A stretch of 64,000 nt of DNA, from positions 11,487,885 to 11,551,884 of the forward strand of contig NC_133659.1 of the NCBI RefSeq assembly GCF_037893015.1, written 5' to 3'. The translations under genes and the position numbers were made by a program. The number at the start of each line of letters is the position of its first letter. The stretch's first letter is position 1. This DNA is from Macrotis lagotis. Its lineage: Eukaryota > Chordata > Mammalia > Peramelemorphia > Peramelidae. This document shows positions 54,175 through 64,000 of this stretch, in pieces. The notes below the pieces were generated by a model. The model made no database searches. It was not told the origin of the DNA and saw nothing but the letters and a program-made list of their open reading frames with translations.

Positions 54175-55600
54175 GCACTGCTTCTTTTGTTATGTGAACA
54201 GTTTGCTTACTTAAAGAAGAAAAAGTGTGTGTAAAGAAAACTGGCAAAAATTCATTTTGTGAAGAAATGCAGACTCTTAGAGAAACTGTTGGTGAGAAAG
54301 AAATACCCTTTCAGATGAGAGGTCCTGATGGAAGACAGAGTGATCAGTGCCTGAGAAATACAGCAGGCTGTAGGGCACTGTGGTTCATTGCTCATTTGTT
54401 TGTAAATGCTTTTAGATAGTAGAAGTTTATTACTAAGAGCCTGGAAAACAAAAATGACTATTTGGGGATATAAAAAGACAGTGGGGTTCCTATGTGACAG
54501 AAGGGTGGATTTCTTGAGTTTTTACTTAAAAGGTAATGATGAGTCACTGACTCCAGGAAGGCTGTGATTGGATCACTAGAAGATAAAGCAGCAAGGAGGA
54601 GAGAGGGAGAGAAGGAACCATAGGGAGAAATAACCCAAATTTGAAATAGAAGACAGTGTAGGATGAGTCACAAAAAATCAGGGCAGACAACTTTAGAAGG
54701 CTTCCAGCTGGAAAACTGACTTCAAACCAACAGAGTCCATGGCTGCTCTTCTGGGAGACTGCTTATGAGAAGAGGGCCCTAGCTTTATTGATTAGGTGGG
54801 GAAAGGTTGGACCCCCAGACTAGGCTCTTTGGCTGTTGGGGGAGCTCTGAAAACAACTATCCCTGATGCTGGCTACAGACTGGGGGAGGAAAAATATCCC
54901 AGGGTGTCTGGTTACCCTCTACTTGAGAGAATCTGATGGAAAATAAAGCTTTTTCATCTTTTTTCTGGGAACTGCTTATTGGAGATTTTGTTAGAAACTG
55001 AAAAAAGAAGTATTCTGTTGAGGGAAAAGCTTGTAGGGCTTGTCTGTAATGCTTAGAGACCCAATCTGAGCAGCTTTACATTTTTTCCTGCCTTAAGGGA
55101 ACTGTTTTATCATTAAACAGATGCAATGCAATGCTAAAAGAGCATACCATTTTCTTATCATTCTATTAAGTGTGGTTGTAAGGTAGAATAGCTTGTTCTT
55201 CTTCATTAGCTTAAGAGGACAAAAAGAGCTGTTTTGTCCAATGGGAATGTGGGTAAAGACCAGAAGGGGAGTAGTTAGAAGAGAGATGTTGTACAGATGG
55301 TCCTGGAGGATCCAAGGATATCAAAGATGGAAATCCAGATTGTGAGTTGGTCCCCTTGACAGGTTTCTGTAAGTGTATGCACATTCTTCCCCACAGATAC
55401 TCCATGCATTGGAGAATGTGACTTGTTTGGGGGATGTGGGGTACTGTGATATTTTATTTGTATTTTCTTTTTTCTTTTTTTGCATTTTCTAATGAATGTT
55501 ATGATTATGTGTTGATGTTTAAAAGTTAGAATTATGATTGATTTTGTGAAAATGAGGACAACAATGTTGGCTTAGGGAAGAAGGGGGAAGTAGTAGGAGT
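54175..55600. other. Unassigned sequence
   Basis: No repeat or exon recognised. Confidence 0.35.
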
Positions 55601-55606
55601 GTGTAT

Positions 55607-55632
55607 ACACACACACACACACACACACACAG
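55607..55632 (+). repeat. (CA)n microsatellite
   Basis: About 13 CA units. Confidence 0.95.
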
Positions 55633-58600
55633 AGCAGGATTATCCTTAGGATTCTGAAAAAGTGTTTGAGTTAAAGCCATATGATCATAATTGGCCAACG
55701 CCCTGGGAAAACATCCAAGATATACATGCATCAGTACAGGTTGGGTGAGTGAATCAGTCCAGAGGGAAAGAATGATATTACAGATGTCACATTGGACAAC
55801 ATATTCATAGATGATAGTGGCTGAGTCAATAGTTCCGAATGTGGCCACATCTGGAGTAGATAATGCACATGAATAAAAAATATAAACAAAGTAAATACTC
55901 AGTAATATGGAGGGGGGGTGGAGTGCTAACAGTTGAGTTGATGAGAAAGAACATTCAATCTTTCCAAGAAAAATAAATTACATGGCATCATTTTCTTAAT
56001 GATCTGTTCAAAGTTCAACTTTCTTTGTCTTTGGAAGCTCTACCCTACTTTAAGCAGTTCTGCCCCTTAGTTAGTCAGCTTCTTGTCCAGAACATGAGAG
56101 TCCTAAAGTATGTTTTCTAAATTCACCACACAAACCTCCAGGAGTGAACGGTGATGATCATTTGACATTCTTTAGGAGGCTCTCCATCACATCTTGGATA
56201 TAAATCCTGGCAAGATTATCAGACATGTCTATTGATCATATAAGGTTTACATATGATGTCCCCCAGACCTCTGATTCATCAGTCCCAACCTCACTACTTT
56301 TGTTGCTCTGATCTGGCTTCCTTGACCTCTCCTCTGGAGGAACATCAATCTTTTTGTTGTTTTGTTTTTATAATTCAATTTTATTTTATTTTCAGTTCCA
56401 TATTCCATCCCTCTTACTCTCATTGAGAAGGAAAGAAAAATAAAAACTATTTGCAAATATGCATCAGCATATAAAACACATGTCTACCTTAGTAATTTTC
56501 CAAAGAAAAAAGAAAAAATAAGAAATGGAACATTCAACATCTATTCTAGGCCCATCAGTTTTCTCTCTAGAGGTGGATCACAATTGCATCATGGAACTTG
56601 GAATTGTGGTGGATCATTATGTTGAATAGTTTTGAATAGTTGAATAGTTGCTGTATTGCTACTATTATATAAATTGTTCTGCTTTTGTTCACTTTGCATC
56701 TGTTCATAGAAGTCTTCCCAGGTTTTTCTGAAATCAATCCCCTTCAGATTTTCTGGGAGCACAATAATTTTCCATCACATTCATATATTATAACCTGTTC
56801 AGCCATTCCCCAATTAATAGGGATCCCCTCAATTTCCAATTCCTAGCCAACACAAATATATTGCTATAAACATCTTAATTTATATGGATGCTTTTTCTTT
56901 GATTTATTTGAAGAATAAACCCACTGGTAGTAGTATTAAGTCAAAGAGTATGTATAGTTTAATAGCTTCTTTGGCATGATCCAAATTACTTCCAACAGAA
57001 GTTCATTAGAATACCTATTTTCCCCACATCCCCGCAAGCATTTTTTATTTTCCTTTTATTTTCTGTCATGTTAACTACTCTGATGGGTGTAAGGTGTGGT
57101 GCCTCAGAGTTGTTTTACTTTGCATTTCTTTCTTAGTTTTTAGATCATTTTTGTATGCTATTGATAGCTTTGTTTTCTTCCTCTGACAACTTCATAACCT
57201 TTAAGCATTTACCAACGAGAGAATGACTTTTATTCTTGTAAATCTGACTCTATTTCCTATATATTTTAGGAATGAGACCTTTATCAGAGAAGCTTGACAT
57301 GAATTATCCTCTTCTAATTTGAGTTTCATTGATTTATTTGTGCAAAAAAACTTTAATTGTATATAATTAAAATGATTCATTTTACCTTCTGTGGATGTAT
57401 ATCTCTCTTATTTGATCATAAATTCTTCCCTATACATTGATCTGACAGATGATTTTATCCATGCTCCACTAATTGGCTTATGCTATCACCCTTTATGTCT
57501 AAATTAGGTATCCATTTTGAATTTATCTTATTATAAGATGACATGTTGGCCTATGATTCACTTCTGCCAGACCATGTCACAATTTCCTCTGCAGTTTTGT
57601 TGGATGGTGGAGGGTTCTTTAAGTAGCTGGGGTCTTGCTGTTATGCTCATTTGCTCCTGTATATTTTTTAACCTAATCTAATCCCTTGATCAACCTCTCT
57701 ATTTCTCTTACCCAGTATTCAATTATTTTGATGCTCATAACTTTGCAGTAGAATCTGAGATATGGGTACTGCTAAGTCTGTTTCCATCCAATCTCTCCCT
57801 GTGGATTCCCCTCATGTTCTTGACCTTTTGATCTGCCAGATGAATTTTGATATTATTTTCCAACCCTATAGAATAATTCTTTGGTAATTTAGTGGAATTT
57901 CACTGAAAAAGTTAACTAAGGTAGTATTGTCATTTTTATTATATTGGTTCTGCCTACCCATAAACAAGGTTTCTCCAATTATTTAAATCTATCTTTATGT
58001 TTTTTCATTATATTTATTAAGTTCTGGTGTGTGATTTGGCAGATAGACTTCTAAGATTTTTTTACTGTCTGTACTTTTTTTAATTGAATTTCTCTTTCTA
58101 TGTCTTGCTGGATTTTGTTGATAATATTTAGAAATTATATAACATAAATCTATAAAATATATAATATATAGATTTATACAAATTTATTATATAACCTGCA
58201 ACTCTAATGAAGTTATTAAAATTCACTTAGTTTTATAGTTAACCCTCTAAGGTTCTAGGAAAATAAGCATATCATCTGCAAAAAGAAATGGTTTTGTTTC
58301 TTCATGGCCTATAATAATTCCTTCAGTATTTTTCTCATCTTATTGCTATAGCTAGTATTTCTAGTACAATATTGAAAAGTAACGATGATAATGGAAATCC
58401 TGTTTAATCCCACATCTAACTGGAAAGTTTTCTAGCTTACCCTTATTACAGCTAATGTTTGCTCTTAATTTTAGACAAAGGAAAATTCTATTTATGTAAT
58501 TTCTAGTACCTTGAAAATGAATAGGTTTCTTTTTTTTTTATCCAAAGCTCTACATTTACTGAAATAATCATATGATGGTTTTCTTGTGTTTGCTAATATG

Positions 58601-58642
58601 GCCAACAATGCTCATAATTTTCTTAATAATAAACTAGACCTT

Positions 58643-58803
58643 GGGGCAGCTAGGTGGTGCAGTGGAAAGAGCACTGGCCCTGGAGTCAGGAGTACCTGAG
58701 TTCAAATCCAGCCTCAAACACTTCATAATTACCTAGCTGTGTGGCCTTGAGCAAGCCACTTAACCCCATTGCCTTGCAAAAAAAAAAAACTAAAATAAAA
58801 GAT
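58643..58803 (+). mobile_element. Mar1-type SINE inside the old L1
   Basis: 'ggggcagctaggtggtgcag', A tail; diverged direct repeats aataataaactagacctt / aataatgaactagccttg at 58625-58642 and 58811-58828. Confidence 0.95.
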
Positions 58804-59407
58804 TCAATTCAATAATGAACTAGCCTTGCTATTCCGGTACAATTCCAGACTGGCCATACCTTAGGATCTTTGTCACTTATTGTTGTAATTATCTTGCTAA
58901 ATTTTTTGTCTAAATTTATCTAAAATTTTGGATTAATACATTAGGAAAAATAGTATACATATTTTCTTTTTCCTGATTTGAATCCCTGACAAATTGGTAT
59001 TAAGACAATATTTGTGCCATAGAAGGAATTTAGTAGGATTTCTTTATCTATTTTTATCTTCTTTATCTATTTTTAAAAACAGATATATTTTTGAAATATA
59101 GTTTGAAATATTTTTCAAATAAAATGTTCTTTAAAGATTCTGTAAATCAATCTGGTCCTGTATCCCTACCTCCCTTAGGAGAGGATGCATACTTATCCAT
59201 TTATGGATTATTGAATTATTTTTCATCTATATTAAGCTTCCTATTATTTTAATTTGAGCAATTTACATTATTTAATATAAATTTAACCTAAATTTTTCAT
59301 TTTAATTGAATTTAAATAAATAAAATCTATTTTTAAATTTAAATAATTTAATTTAAATTTTTTCATTATTTCAGTATTTCAATATTTCCTTAAGATTATC
59401 AGTTTTA

Positions 59408-59560
59408 GGGGTGGCTAGGTGGCACAGTGGATAGAGCACCAGCCCTGGAGTCAGGAGTACCTGAGTTCAAATCTGACCTCAGACACTTAATAATTCCTAG
59501 CTGTATGGCCTTGGGCAAGCCACTTAACCCCATTGACTTGCAAAAACCTTAAAAAAAAAT
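59408..59560 (+). mobile_element. Mar1-type SINE inside the old L1
   Basis: 'gggtggctaggtggcacagt', A tail; exact 16-bp direct repeats aagattatcagtttta at 59392-59407 and 59561-59576. Confidence 0.97.
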
Positions 59561-60169
59561 AAGATTATCAGTTTTACAGACATATATTTGGGTAAAATAG
59601 CTACTATTAATTATTATTTATCTTCATTGTTTATTAATTCACCTTTTCCATTTTTTTAATTTTAGAAAGATTTCATTTATGTACAGTTTTACAATTTTTG
59701 CCCCAATCTTACTTCCCTCCCCCCACCCCCCACAGTAGGCAGTTTGTTAGTCTTTGCATCATTCCCATAGTATACACTGATCTAAGTTGAATGTGATGAG
59801 AGAGAAATCATATCCTTAAAGATAAAACATATATTATGAGATATAGCAGAATTACCTAATAAGACAATTTTTAAAAATTAAATTAAAGGTATATATAGAA
59901 AGTCTTTGGTCTTTGTTCAAACTCTACAATTCTTTCTCTGAATACAGATGGCATTGTCCATTGCAGATATCCCAAAACTGTGCCTGATTGATACCCTATT
60001 GGTATGAGCAAGTCCATTAAAGTTGACCATCACCCTCATGTTGCTGTTTGGGTGTACAATGTTCTTCTGGGTCTGTTCACACAAATCCTTCCAGGCTTCT
60101 CTGAATTCCCATCCCTTCTGGTTTCTAATAGAACAACAGTGTCCCATCACAAACATATACCACAGTTTG

Positions 60170-60784
60170 TTAAGCCATTTCCCCGATTGATGGGCATTCC
60201 CTCAGTTTCCATTTCTTTGCCATCACAAAGAGAGCTGCTATGAACATTTTTGTACAGGTGATGTTTTCATCCTTTTTCATAATCTCTTCAGGGTATAGAC
60301 CCATTTGCTGGATCAAAGGGGATGCACATTTTTGTTGCATTTTGGGCATAATTCCAAATTGCTCTCCAGAAAGGTTAGATGAGTTCCCAGATTTACCACA
60401 TTCCTTCCAACATTGATCATTGTTCTTTCTGGTCATATTGGCCAGTCTGAGAGCTATGAGGTAGTATCTCAGAGATATTTTCATTTGCATTTCTCTAATA
60501 ATTAGTGATTCAGAGAAATTTTTCATATGACTATGGATTGCTTTGATCTCCTCATCTGTAATTTGTATTTGCATATCCTTTGACCATTTGTCAATTTGGG
60601 AATGGCTTGTCTTATTTAAAAAAATTTGACTCAGTTCTCTAATCATAAAAATTGTTTCCCAATTTACTACATTTCTTTTGATCTCGGCTACAGTGGTTTT
60701 GTCTGTGCAAAAGCTTTTTAATTTGGTGTAATCAAAATTATCTAGTTTGTTTTTAATGATGTTCTTCATCTCTTTCTTAGTCAT
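60170..60784 (-). pseudogene. LINE-1 ORF2 C-terminal segment
   Basis: About 204 codons stay open. The order 'KWSKDMQ', 'LIIREMQMK', a single Cys-Trp-x-x-Cys-Gly, and 'CTKMFIAALF' matches the end of mammalian L1 ORF2. Detached from the reverse-transcriptase part, so a broken remnant. Confidence 0.9.
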
Positions 60785-60843
60785 AAATTGCTTCCCTTTC
60801 CATAGATCTGACTAGCAAACTATTCCTTGATCTTCTAATTTGA

Positions 60844-61281
60844 TTATAATGTTTTTATGTCTGGATCCTGTATCCATTTTGATCTTATCTTGGTATAGGG
60901 TGTGAGGTGTTGGTCTAATCTAAGTTTCTTCCATACTAACTTCCAATTTTCCCAACAGTTTTTATGGAAGAGAGAGTTTTTATACCAATAGCTGGACTCT
61001 TTGGGTTTATCAAACAGAAGATTACTATAATCATTTCCTGCTATTGCACCTAGTCTATTCCACTGGTCCACCACTCTATTTCTTAGCCAATACCAGACAG
61101 CTTGGATGACTGATGCTTTATAATATAATTTTAGATCTGATAGGGCTAAGCCACCTTCTTTTGCACTTTTTTTCATTAAATATCTGGAGATTCTCAACTT
61201 TTTATTTCTCCATATTAATTTACTTAAAATTTTTCTATAATTCATTAAAGTAAATTTTGGGAATTTTGATTGGTAGGGCAC
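60844..61281 (-). pseudogene. LINE-1 ORF2 segment (between RT and C-terminus)
   Basis: 145 codons with 'LALSDLKLYYKASV', 'WYWLRNR', 'DQWNR' and 'LTPYTKI', in L1 ORF2 order, continuing the element at 59645-62840. Confidence 0.9.
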
Positions 61282-61507
61282 TAAACAAGTAGTTTAATTT
61301 TGATACAATTGCCATTTTTATTATATTAGCTAGAGGTATACATGAACATTCGATATTTGTCTAGTTATTTAAGTCTGATTTTATTTGTTTTAGAAGTGTT
61401 TTGTAATTGTTTTCAAAAAGTTTCTGAGTCAGCCTAGGCAGGTAGACTCCCAAGTATTTTATATTGTGTGAAGTTACTTTGAATGGGATTTCTCTTTCTA
61501 GTTCTTT

Positions 61508-61657
61508 TTCTTTAGGTTTTTGCAAGGCAAATGGAGATAAGTGGCTTGCCCAAGGCTACACAGCAAGGAAATTATTAAGTGTCTGAGACAGGATTTGAAC
61601 CCAGGTACTCCTGACTCCAAGGCTGGTGCTTTATCTATTACACCACTTAGCCGCCCC
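61508..61657 (-). mobile_element. Mar1-type SINE inside the younger L1
   Basis: 'gcaaggcaaatggagataag' to 'cacttagccgcccc'; exact direct repeats tttctagttcttt at 61495-61507 and 61658-61670. Confidence 0.97.
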
Positions 61658-62304
61658 TTTCTAGTTCTTTCTGCTGTATCTTGCTAGTCATATATAGAAA
61701 TGTTGAGGAGTTATGAGAGTTTATTTTATATCCTGTGACTTTGCTAAAGTTGCTAATTATTTCTAGTAATTTTTTAGAAGTTTTTTTGGGATTTCCTAGG
61801 TATACCATTATGTCATCTGCAAAGACTGAGTTTTGTCTCTTCCTTCCCTATTCTAATTCCTTCAATTTCTTTTTCTTCTCTTATTGCAAAAGCTAACATT
61901 TCTAATACAATACTGAATAGTAGTGGTGACAGTGGGCATCCTTGTTTCACCCCCCACTCTTACTGGGAATGCCTCAATCTTATCCCCATTGCATATAATG
62001 CTTGTTGATGGCTTCAGATAGACACTGTTTATTATTTTAAGTAACAATCCATTTATTCCTACACTCTTACATGTTTTTAGTAGGAATGGATGCTATATTT
62101 TGTCAAAAGTTCTTTCAGCATCTATTGATATAATCATATGATTTCTGATAGGTTTGCTATTTATATAATTGACAGTTTTCTTAATACTGAACCAACCCTG
62201 CATTCCTGGGATAAATCCTACTTGGTCATAATGTATTATCCTAATGATAACTTGTTGTAGTCATTTTGCTAAGATTTTATTTAAGATTTTTGCATTTATA
62301 TTCA

Positions 62305-62523
62305 TCAGGGAGATAGGTCTTTAATTTTTTTCTCTGTTTTAACCCTTGCTGGTTTAGGCATCAGCACCATATTGGTTTCATAGAAAGAGTTAGGCAGAGT
62401 TCTGTCTTTTTCTATTTTTCCAAATAGTTTATATAAAATTGGAACCAGTTGTTCCTTAACTGTTTGATAGAATTCACTTGTGAATCCATCTGGCCCTGGA
62501 GATTTTTTTCTTAGGGAGTTCAA
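62305..62523 (-). pseudogene. LINE-1 ORF2 reverse-transcriptase entry segment
   Basis: 72 codons with '[14 protein letters not shown]', 'LPNSFYETN' and 'LMPKP', the start of the L1 reverse-transcriptase domain. Catalytic YxDD part not intact in one frame. Confidence 0.9.
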
Positions 62524-62840
62524 AAATGGCTTGCTGAATTTCTTTTTCTGAAATAGGGTTATTTAGGTATTTAATTTCTTCTTCATTCAACCTTAATTCA
62601 ACATATATTTTTGTAAATATTCATCCATTTCATTTATATTATCAAATTTATTGGCATAGAGTTTGGCAAAATAATTTCAAATTATTACTTTAATTTCCTT
62701 CTCATTGGTGTTGAGTTAACCTTTTTCATTTATGATACTAGAAATTTGGTTTTCTTTCTTTTTTTAATCAAATTTATCAGAAGTTTATGAATTTTATTGG
62801 TTTATTCATAAAACCAGCTCTTGGTTTTAGTCATTTATTC

Positions 62841-63038
62841 ATTCGTTTGTTTGTTTGTTTATGTATTTATTCATTCATTTGTTTGTTTGTTTGTTTTTAG
62901 TTTTTGCAAGGCAGTGGGGTTAACTGGCTTGCCCAAGGCCACACAGCTAGGTAATCATTAAGTGTCTGAGGCCGGATTTGAACTCAGGTCCTCATGACTC
63001 CAGGGCCGGTGCTCTATCCACTGTGCCACCTAGCTGAC
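62841..63038 (-). mobile_element. Mar1-type SINE with TTTG/TTCA-rich tail
   Basis: A TTTG/TTCA simple stretch (62841-62895) then 'gcaaggcagtggggttaact' and head 'cacctagctgaccc'. Confidence 0.92.
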
Positions 63039-63039
63039 C

Positions 63040-64000
63040 CTGGATAACAGTTTTTTAAATAAGTTATGTGTATCCATCTCTTCTGGCTAATTAAATTCTC
63101 TCTAATAGAGTTACAATTCTCAAGAGTTGTTAAAGTCTTTCTTTCAGGTAGGGATATTGCCAGTTTCATCTTATTTGATAACCGTTTTTTTCCCCTTCCC
63201 CCTCCCTTTTTTTTTAATTTTATCTTTTCATGTGTCTCTTGAGTCTCCTGTCCAAATTTTCTATTAAGCTCTGGTCTTTTCATCAGGAAAAGTTGGAAGT
63301 TTCCTATTTCATTAAATGTCCATCTTTTGCCCTGGAAGAGAAGGCTTAGTTTTTTTTAAATTTATTTTTATTAAAGATATTATTTGAGTTTTACAATTTT
63401 CTCCCCAATCTTGCTTCCCTCCCCCCACGTCCCCCATGGAAAGCACTCTGTCAGTCTTTACTTTGTTTCCATGTTGTACCTTGATCCAAATTGGGTGTGA
63501 TGAGAGAGAAATCATATCTTTAAAGAAGAGAAGAGAAGTCTAAGAGGGAACAAGATCAGACAATAAGATATCTGTTTTTTTCTAAATTAAAGGGAATAGT
63601 CCTTGCACTTTGTTCAAACTCCACAGCTCCTTATCTGGATACAGATGGCACTCTCCTTTGCAGACAGCCCAAAATTGTTCCCTATTGTTGCACTGATGGA
63701 ATGAGCAAGTCCTTCAAGGTTGAACATCACTCCCATGTTGCTGAGAAGGCTCAGTTTTGCTGGATATTGGATTCTTAGCTACATTCAAGTTTCCTTGCTT
63801 TTCAGAATGTTACATTTCAGGCCCTTCTATTCCTTAATGACGATGCTGCCAGGTCCTGTCTAATCCTTACTGTGGCTCCTTAGTATTTAAATAATTTCTT
63901 TCTGGCTGCTTGCAGGATTTTCTTTTATCTGATAGTTCTGGAATTTGGCCACAACATTCCTTGGTGTTTTCATTTTGGGATCCCCTTCTGGAGGGGATCG
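63040..64000 (-). repeat. Unclassified repeat interrupted by an L1 3' fragment
   Basis: 63040-63353 and 63744-64000 read as one element once the insert is removed. Probably part of an L1 (ORF1 or 5' region) or another retroelement; I could not place it. Confidence 0.4.
63354..63743 (-). mobile_element. 5'-truncated LINE-1 3'-UTR insertion
   Basis: Homologous to 59645-60060 ('gtgatgagagagaaatcata', 'ggaatgagcaagtccttcaa'). Flanked by direct repeats agaaggcttagtttt (63339-63353) and agaaggctcagtttt (63744-63758). Confidence 0.92.

Larger units (their letters stand above)
56345..59640 (-). mobile_element. Old LINE-1, antisense, with two SINE insertions
   Basis: 3'-UTR-like start, then antisense ORF2 text: 'cctgttcagccattccccaa', 'gtgttttactttgcatttct'-like region near 57110, 'aagcatatcatctgcaaaaa' at 58266, 'gtattaagacaatatttgtg' near 58997. 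No long frame survives. The right limit is approximate because the younger L1 follows directly. Confidence 0.8.
59645..62840 (-). mobile_element. Younger LINE-1, 5'-truncated, ORF2 decayed
   Basis: The 3' UTR (59645-60165) is followed leftward-to-rightward by antisense ORF2 pieces. 60170-60784 encodes the ORF2 C-terminus (Cys-rich 'Cys-Trp-x-x-Cys-Gly' and 'MFIAALF' landmarks). 60844-61281 has 'GGLALSDLKLYYKA' and 'DQWNR'. 62305-62523 has the reverse-transcriptase entry '[12 protein letters not shown]'. Frames are separated by stops and shifts, so it is not active. It ends near 62840 at 'ccagctcttgg', beside a SINE. Confidence 0.93.

Noticed and set aside
1000-63040. tRNA genes
   Set aside because: All B-box-like sequences ('ggttcaaat') belong to SINE copies with diverged bodies and A-rich tails; none folds as an intact tRNA.
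27557-64000. Ortholog of C1orf141, the human upstream neighbour, and IL23R exon 1
   Set aside because: No matching exon was recognised by eye. Non-coding exon 1 cannot be called without transcript data.
1-64000. CRISPR array, operon, riboswitch or prokaryotic signals
   Set aside because: The sequence is vertebrate nuclear DNA; tandem repeats seen are micro- and minisatellites without unique spacers.

Overview
The window is vertebrate nuclear DNA. It is rich in interspersed repeats and very probably comes from a marsupial. The evidence is dozens of short tRNA-derived SINEs of the marsupial Mar1/CORE-SINE kind (head like 'ggggcagctaggtggc', A-rich tail), LINE-1, L2-like and L3/CR1-like remnants, RTE-like tails, and an intron-exon gene with GT-AG borders. 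I cannot tell an American from an Australian marsupial by eye. Repeat family names come from memory of consensus sequences; nothing was compared by computer.

The one gene I recognise is the interleukin-23 receptor, IL23R, on the minus strand from about 27556 down to 590. Six exons, numbered as in human exons 2 to 7, splice together in one frame and encode residues 1 to 320: signal peptide, N-terminal Ig-like domain, and the two fibronectin-III domains of the cytokine-binding module. Coding exons are 27523-27454, 26526-26224, 18765-18642, 13691-13531, 10698-10553 and 746-590. Intron phases are 1, 1, 2, 1, 0, and 1 for the next. The membrane-spanning and signalling exons lie beyond the left edge. 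The non-coding first exon was not found. The protein should act at the surface of T-helper-17 and innate lymphoid cells with IL12RB1 as receptor for IL-23.

Layout: 1-27.6 kb holds the IL23R exons and introns packed with SINEs, old LINE remnants and long pyrimidine or GT microsatellites. 27.6-39.5 kb is upstream flank, with candidate immune transcription-factor sites (a perfect ISRE at 27855 and a GAAA-TGAGTCA BATF/IRF composite at 30746), one unexplained 145-codon ORF (31305-31742) and many SINEs. 39.6-40.8 kb is a CpG island-like block with a 26-unit 12-bp minisatellite that begins at the end of a GC-shifted SINE. 40.8-56.3 kb is repeat-rich sequence without a recognised gene. 56.3-64 kb is mostly minus-strand LINE-1: an older copy, a younger copy with decayed ORF2 pieces, and a third 3'-UTR fragment nested in another repeat.

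No new molecular system is evident. The points most worth checking are the altered WSXWS motif of this IL23R (RQEWS), an upstream ORF whose stop overlaps the IL23R start codon, the candidate regulatory sites, the CpG island without a gene, and several structurally informative repeat insertions.
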